Program-made: the position numbers and the translations under genes
Part shown: one piece after another, positions 6,309-9,492 of the stretch
How positions within the stretch are numbered: the first letter of the stretch is position 1
Layout of the letters: each line of letters opens with the position of its first letter
The notes under the pieces: model-generated
Database searches by the model: none
What the model saw: only the letters and a program-made list of their open reading frames with translations
Told to the model about the DNA's origin: nothing
Source of the DNA: an uncultured Oscillospiraceae bacterium
Lineage (GTDB): Bacteria > Bacillota > Clostridia > Oscillospirales > Oscillospiraceae
Direction: 5' to 3'
Length of the DNA stretch: 9,492 nucleotides
Assembly: GCA_905234005.1 (NCBI GenBank)
Contig: CAJOFW010000034.1
Span: forward strand, 1 to 9,492

Positions 6309-7457
6309 ATGGCCAGAAAAAAACAGGAGGGCTATCTCTCCGGCCGCGAGGCGCGGCGCATATCGCGTGAAAACCGCCGGATCACAAACGCCTTTGAGAA
6401 GCGGCGCAAGCGCAAAAACGTCCCGGAATCCGAATACCGCACCACAATGCGCGACGCCGGAAACGCCGTGGAGTTCGACGATCTGCACACCTGCTTCTTC
6501 ACCGACGCCGGCACGGTCAAGGCCGTCGACGGCGTGAGCTTCGAGGTGCCCACCGGCAAGACCGTCGGCGTCGTGGGCGAGTCCGGCTGCGGCAAGTCCG
6601 TCACGAGTCTGTCGCTGATGCAGCTTCTGCAGCGGCCGCAGGGCCAGGTCGTCTCGGGCGCCATCCGCCTCAACATGGGCGACCGGGCCTACGACGTGAC
6701 GAAGGCCCCGAACGAGGTATTGCAGCAGATTCGCGGCAACATCGTCTCGATGATCTTTCAGGAGCCGATGACCGCCCTGAACCCCGTCTTCCGCATCGGC
6801 GAGCAGATCAACGAGGTCATCGAGCTGCATGACGGCGAGGGCCGGAGCGAGGAGGACGTCAAAGCCCGCACGCTCGAGCTTCTCGAGATGGTCGGCATCG
6901 CGAACGCCGGGGGCGTATACCGGATGTTCCCGCACGAGCTGTCCGGCGGTATGCGGCAGCGTGTCGTGATCGCGATGGCGCTGGCGTGCAACCCCCGCGT
7001 CATCATCGCGGACGAGCCGACGACGGCGCTGGACGTGACGATTCAGGCGCAGATTCTCGATCTTCTGCGGCAGCTCAAGGATCGTATCAACTCGTCGATC
7101 ATGTTCATCACCCACGACCTCGGCGTCATCGCGGAGATGGCGGACTACGTCGTCGTCATGTACGCCGGCCGCGTCGTGGAGAAGGGCACGGCGGACGACA
7201 TCTTCCACCACCCGGCCCACCCCTACACGATCGGCCTCATGGCCTCAAAGCCCGTCGTCGGCAGGAGAACCGACAAGCTCTACTCGATCCCCGGCAAGGT
7301 GCCGAACCCGATCAACATGCCGGATTACTGCTATTTCAAGGATCGCTGCGAGATGTGTGTGGCGGCGTGCTCCGGCGCGTACCCGGCGCAGATCAGTCTG
7401 TCGGACACGCACAAGGTGAGCTGCTGGCGCTTTCACGGAGAGGAGGAACGGTCATAA
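6309..7457 (+). CDS. oppD: Peptide ABC transporter ATPase, OppD/DppD type
   Basis: This hydrolyses ATP on the cytoplasmic side, paired with OppF, to drive peptide import. All nucleotide-binding motifs are intact: Walker A GESGCGKS at 90-97, Q-loop Gln151 in FQEPMTALNP, signature LSGGMRQR at 211-218, Walker B with Asp235-Glu236 in IIADEPT, and the switch His269 in FITHDLG. The C-terminal oligopeptide-transporter extension has Cys341, 347, 350, 354 and 372; related DppD proteins bind an iron-sulfur cluster there. A strongly basic N-terminal tail of about 50 residues (RKKQEGYL, EKRRKRKN) precedes the point where OppD usually starts (VEFDDLHT). The ATG at 6309 has AAGGGAGG with 8 nt spacing, so the tail appears to be translated. 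It lies 17 nt after oppC and overlaps oppF by one base (TAATG). Confidence 0.95.
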   Translation: MARKKQEGYLSGREARRISRENRRITNAFEKRRKRKNVPESEYRTTMRDAGNAVEFDDLHTCFFTDAGTVKAVDGVSFEVPTGKTVGVVGESGCGKSVTSLSLMQLLQRPQGQVVSGAIRLNMGDRAYDVTKAPNEVLQQIRGNIVSMIFQEPMTALNPVFRIGEQINEVIELHDGEGRSEEDVKARTLELLEMVGIANAGGVYRMFPHELSGGMRQRVVIAMALACNPRVIIADEPTTALDVTIQAQILDLLRQLKDRINSSIMFITHDLGVIAEMADYVVVMYAGRVVEKGTADDIFHHPAHPYTIGLMASKPVVGRRTDKLYSIPGKVPNPINMPDYCYFKDRCEMCVAACSGAYPAQISLSDTHKVSCWRFHGEEERS

Positions 7458-8566
7458 TGGCGAAGGACAATCACGCGATCGAAAACGACTACACCCCCCT
7501 CGCGTATGACCCGCAGTATATCCTCATGGTCAACCGCCTGAAGAAATACTTCCCGATCAAGGGCGGCATGATCTCCAAGACCGTGGGCTATGTCAAGGCC
7601 GTGGACGGCGTGAGCTTCAACCTCCGCCGGGGCACCACGATGGGTCTCGTCGGCGAGTCCGGCTGCGGCAAGACCACCCTGGGCCGGACGGTTCTTCGCC
7701 TGTCCGGCGGGAAATCCGGCGGCGAGGTGCTGTTCAACGGGCAGGAGATCTACGACCTCTCCGCCCGGGAAATGCGCGCCATGCGCACGAAGATGCAGAT
7801 CATCTTTCAGGACCCGTTCTCGAGCCTGTCCCCGCGTCTGCCCGTCGGCGAGATCATCGGCGAGGCCGTCCGTGAGCACAACCTCGTCCCCAGGAACGAG
7901 TTCAACGACTACATCGACCGCGTCATGGACAACTGCGGTCTCCAGCCGTTCCACAAGGATCGGTATCCGCACGAGTTCTCCGGCGGTCAGCGGCAGCGCA
8001 TATGCATCGCGAGGGCATTGGCGCTGAACCCGGAATTCGTCGTGTGCGACGAGCCGGTATCGGCGCTGGACGTGTCCATTCAGGCGCAGATCATAAACCT
8101 TCTGCGCGAGCTGCAGGAGCGGTATAAGCTCACCTATCTCTTCATCTCCCACGACCTCTCGGTGGTCGAGCACATATCCGACTCCGTGGGCGTCATGTAC
8201 CTTGGCAGCCTCGTCGAATACGGCACGACGGACGACATCTTCGCCCGCCCGCTGCACCCGTACACGGCGGCGCTGTTCTCCGCGATCCCGATCCCCGACC
8301 CGGACGCGAAAATGAAGCGCATCATCCTCCGGGGCAGCATCCCAAGCCCGGCCAATCCGCCGCTCGGCTGCAAGTTCCACACCCGCTGCGAGCGGTGCAT
8401 GGAGAAGTGCCGCTATGCCGCGCCGGACTGGATCGAGGTGGAGCCGGGCCACTTCTGCGCCTGCCACCTCTACAACGACGCCGCCGCGGACGCCCGGGCC
8501 GAGGAGGCCGTATCGGCCGCCCGCGCGTCCGGCGCCGTGCCCGAGGCGGAGACGGAGGTTCTCTGA
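7457..8566 (+). CDS. oppF: Peptide ABC transporter ATPase, OppF/DppF type
   Basis: The second ATPase of the importer, 369 residues. Walker A GESGCGKT is at 66-73, the Q-loop Gln is at 118 (FQDPFSSLSPR), the signature FSGGQRQR is at 174-181, Walker B Asp198-Glu199 is in CDEPVSALD, and the switch His232 is in FISHDLS. The C-terminal extension carries Cys305, 311, 314, 318, 334 and 336, again consistent with an iron-sulfur site. The frame is open far upstream inside oppD, but the ATG at 7457 shares its A with the oppD stop TAA and has AGGAGG at 7441-7446, so translational coupling with oppD is expected. The last 30 residues form an Ala/Glu-rich tail beyond the family core. Its 3' end contains the ribosome site for the next gene. 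Confidence 0.95.
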   Translation: MAKDNHAIENDYTPLAYDPQYILMVNRLKKYFPIKGGMISKTVGYVKAVDGVSFNLRRGTTMGLVGESGCGKTTLGRTVLRLSGGKSGGEVLFNGQEIYDLSAREMRAMRTKMQIIFQDPFSSLSPRLPVGEIIGEAVREHNLVPRNEFNDYIDRVMDNCGLQPFHKDRYPHEFSGGQRQRICIARALALNPEFVVCDEPVSALDVSIQAQIINLLRELQERYKLTYLFISHDLSVVEHISDSVGVMYLGSLVEYGTTDDIFARPLHPYTAALFSAIPIPDPDAKMKRIILRGSIPSPANPPLGCKFHTRCERCMEKCRYAAPDWIEVEPGHFCACHLYNDAAADARAEEAVSAARASGAVPEAETEVL

Positions 8567-8568
8567 CG

Positions 8569-8838
8569 ATGGCCCGTCGACCGAGGCAGGACGATTTTGA
8601 GGACGACGGCCGCACGATCGTCCCGATGGACGTGGACGGCATGCCCTGGCACATCGAGGGCGTACGCGACCGATTCCTCACCGGAAAAAAAGCGGACGAC
8701 GGCCGCACGTCCATGTCAAAGGACGAACGGCGCGGCTACGTCTGGGCGGCGGTCAGGGCCGGGCTTCTGATCGGCGGGGTTTTCGCCGTGGGCTACACGC
8801 TGTTTCTGCTCTTCTGCCGCTTCGTCTGGCTTACCTGA
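8569..8838 (+). CDS. Small single-helix membrane protein, last gene of the opp operon
   Basis: An 89-residue protein. The ATG at 8569 lies 2 nt after the oppF stop, with GGAGG at 8554-8558 inside oppF and 10 nt spacing. Residues 1-56 are hydrophilic and contain DDGRT twice (12-16 and 43-47) and the stretch IVPMDVDGMPWH at 17-28. One hydrophobic helix covers about 60-82, and a short end follows (CRFVWLT). Basic residues before the helix (KDERRGYVWAAVR) place the N-terminus in the cytoplasm. I recall short proteins with a DDGR-x-I-x-x-M segment from other Clostridia, but know no function. Tight coupling to the ATPase gene and the terminator directly after it make it part of the transporter operon; an accessory or stabilising role is inference. 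It could instead be an unrelated gene that travels with the operon. Confidence 0.82.
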   Translation: MARRPRQDDFEDDGRTIVPMDVDGMPWHIEGVRDRFLTGKKADDGRTSMSKDERRGYVWAAVRAGLLIGGVFAVGYTLFLLFCRFVWLT

Positions 8839-8846
8839 TACGTGAT

Positions 8847-8881
8847 CCGCGCCGCCTGTCAACACAGTCGGCGCGGTTTTT
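8847..8881 (+). terminator. Intrinsic terminator of the opp operon
   Basis: CCGCGCCG at 8847-8854 pairs perfectly with CGGCGCGG at 8869-8876, with an inner stem CTGT/ACAG (8856-8859 with 8864-8867) around CAAC, followed at once by TTTTT (8877-8881). It begins 9 nt after the last stop codon of the operon. Confidence 0.93.
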
Positions 8882-9028
8882 CGCCATTTTGTAACTGTTC
8901 AGCACCCGCTTCGCTGGCGGCTGTTGAGAATCCGCTGCGCCGCGTTCCAGACTGCTCGCGTGACGATGGCCTCGTGGTGGTTCGCCTGGAAATCACAGTA
9001 TGTGTGACTATGTTCAGGAGGTGGCCAT
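8882..9028. other. Stretch without a gene, probably the remnant of an IS left end
   Basis: This is 147 nt between the operon terminator and the istA fragment. No credible coding frame is seen. The heptamer TGTTCAG occurs at 8896-8902 and 9011-9017, with a near copy TGTTGAG at 8922-8928, and there is a TCACA/TGTGA inverted repeat at 8993-9007. Short repeated sites near the end are known for IS21-type elements, but I cannot define the actual element boundary or a target duplication. An AGGAGG at 9016-9021 serves the istA fragment. Confidence 0.35.
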
Positions 9029-9106
9029 ATGGCTAACTACCGTGAGATTCTGAGGCTCCATAGCCTCGGTAGCAGTCAGCGCAGCATTGCCGGTATAAAA
9101 CTTTAA
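9029..9106 (+). pseudogene. istA: 5' fragment of an IS21-family transposase gene (istA)
   Basis: ATG at 9029 follows AGGAGG with 7 nt spacing. The first 21 residues, beginning MANYREILRLHS and ending in SQRSIA, match the start of IstA proteins of IS21-type elements, where this segment opens the DNA-binding helix-turn-helix. The similarity ends there and a TAA follows at 9104-9106. The intact gene would be about 400-500 codons, so only its start remains. It is joined directly to an IS630-type fragment, which shows that one element or a deletion cut through the other. Confidence 0.72.
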
Positions 9107-9314
9107 GAGCCGTCTGGTGCTTGATAACCTCAGAGTCCATACGTCAGAGGAGACAAAGCAGTATCTTGCAAATGCAGAGCCTGTGGTATTTCATTGGAAA
9201 TACCACCTTGATGACATCGATTATTCCGAGGAGGTTAACGTGGATACGCTATCATTAAAAAGCCCGGTTAGTTGTCGAACGTTATACTCCGGACAAGCAC
9301 ACCTCTATATTTGA
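9105..9314 (+). pseudogene. Internal fragment of an IS630-family transposase
   Basis: In the frame open from 9099, codons from about 9105 read KSRLVLDNLRVHTSEETKQYLA. LVLDN-x-x-x-H is the conserved second-aspartate strand of the IS630/Tc1-type DDE transposase (DDE_3), so 9105-9170 is taken as a fragment of that gene. The usual continuation with the third acidic residue is missing; from about 9171 to the TGA at 9312-9314 the frame holds no sequence that I recognise (KYHLDDIDYSEEV and on). GTG codons at 9117 and 9240 could start short peptides, but neither looks like a real gene. The upstream half of the transposase, including the first Asp, is absent. The + frame stops 3 nt before the end of the converging kinase gene. 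Confidence 0.6.
9183..9206. repeat. Perfect 10-bp palindrome within the IS debris
   Basis: GTGGTATTTC at 9183-9192 and GAAATACCAC at 9197-9206 are exact inverted repeats with an ATTG loop. It lies just after the recognisable IS630 segment. No T tract follows, so it is not an obvious terminator; it could be a transposon-end hairpin or part of a small repeat. Confidence 0.7.
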
Positions 9315-9317
9315 CGC

Positions 9318-9492
9318 TTACCCCTGCAGCACCACCTGAAGGGTAAACAATCCATTATCCGCAGAAAACTCCATGCTGCCGCCGTATTTCTTTGCCAGAT
9401 ACCGAATACTCTGCAGGCCGAATCCGTGATTGTACGGGTCGGCCTTTTTGCTCTTCGGCAGCTCCCACGGTGACAGCGCCTCGCCGGCATAG
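9318..9492 (-). CDS. 3' end of a GHKL-type sensor histidine kinase (AgrC-like ATPase end), partial
   Basis: Read on the - strand, a frame enters at the right edge and runs 57 codons to a TAA (9318-9320 on the + strand). It contains NHGFGLQSIRYLAKKYGG and then MEFSADNGLFTLQVVL. GFGLxSI is the glycine-rich G box of the GHKL ATPase fold in HATPase_c_5 kinases. The pattern of a Lys/Arg-Tyr-Gly-Gly turn followed by two closing beta strands is typical of the C-terminus of AgrC-like peptide-sensing kinases. The N box, phosphorylated histidine and sensor region lie outside the window. No start codon is visible, so the gene is easy to miss. It converges on the IS debris, and there is no clear terminator after its stop, so its original downstream neighbour may have been lost. 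A LytTR-type response regulator upstream would be expected from this family. Confidence 0.82.
   Translation of the reverse strand, partial: YAGEALSPWELPKSKKADPYNHGFGLQSIRYLAKKYGGSMEFSADNGLFTLQVVLQG

Noticed and set aside
6986..7456. Upstream in-frame extension of oppF by 157 codons
   Set aside because: It overlaps oppD entirely in another frame and has an Arg/His/Gly-rich translation typical of a shadow. The ATG at 7457 has a good ribosome site and the usual family start.
8842..9036. 64-codon frame with a GTG start after the operon
   Set aside because: It runs through the intrinsic terminator, has no ribosome site, and ends inside the istA fragment.
9305..9490. 61-codon - strand frame with a start codon at the right edge
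   Set aside because: The adjacent - strand frame encodes the GHKL kinase end with clear motifs; this one is Arg/Cys-rich noise.
1..9492. CRISPR array, tRNA, rRNA, phage or defence gene
   Set aside because: No regularly spaced repeats, tRNA-like cloverleaf, rRNA segment or known defence or phage motif was seen on either strand by eye.

Overview
The window holds a complete oligopeptide/dipeptide-type ABC importer locus (substrate-binding lipoprotein, two permeases, two ATPases, then a small membrane protein, all on the + strand). It is bordered on the left by AT-richer DNA with an unrecognised membrane-protein gene, and on the right by insertion-sequence debris and the 3' end of a sensor kinase gene on the - strand. 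AGGAGG-type ribosome binding sites with 7-10 nt spacing, a lipoprotein signal with an LAGC lipobox, a GHKL/AgrC-type kinase end and the style of the proteins suggest a Gram-positive anaerobe of the class Clostridia, perhaps a GC-rich gut Oscillospiraceae-like lineage. That placement is inference from protein style, not from a marker gene.

Layout. 2-97: last 31 codons of a gene, possibly an AraC/GyrI-like effector-binding domain. 132-674: six-helix membrane protein of unknown function in clearly AT-richer DNA. 675-865: AT-rich intergenic and leader region. 866-3316: peptide-binding lipoprotein. 3317-3554: intergenic region with a strong GC-rich hairpin, an A/T palindrome and a TATAAT box. 3555-8838: five tightly packed genes (oppB, oppC, oppD, oppF, small membrane protein) with junctions of 19, 17, -1 and 2 nt. 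8847-8881: strong intrinsic terminator. 8882-9317: no intact gene; an IS21-type istA 5' fragment is joined to an IS630-type transposase fragment, followed by a 10-bp palindrome. 9318-9492 (-): 3' end of a GHKL sensor histidine kinase.

How it works together. The lipoprotein captures peptide outside the membrane, OppB/OppC form the channel, and OppD/OppF hydrolyse ATP. The hairpins between the lipoprotein and oppB would let the binding protein be made in excess over the membrane complex, as is common for such operons. The least ordinary feature is that both extracytoplasmic parts are enlarged. The binding protein is 816 residues with an insertion of about 130 residues, and OppC is 576 residues with about 245 extra residues between its first helix and the conserved HWLGTD motif. 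I infer that these may contact each other or the cell wall. I found no CRISPR array, tRNA, rRNA, phage or defence genes, and no clearly new multi-gene system.
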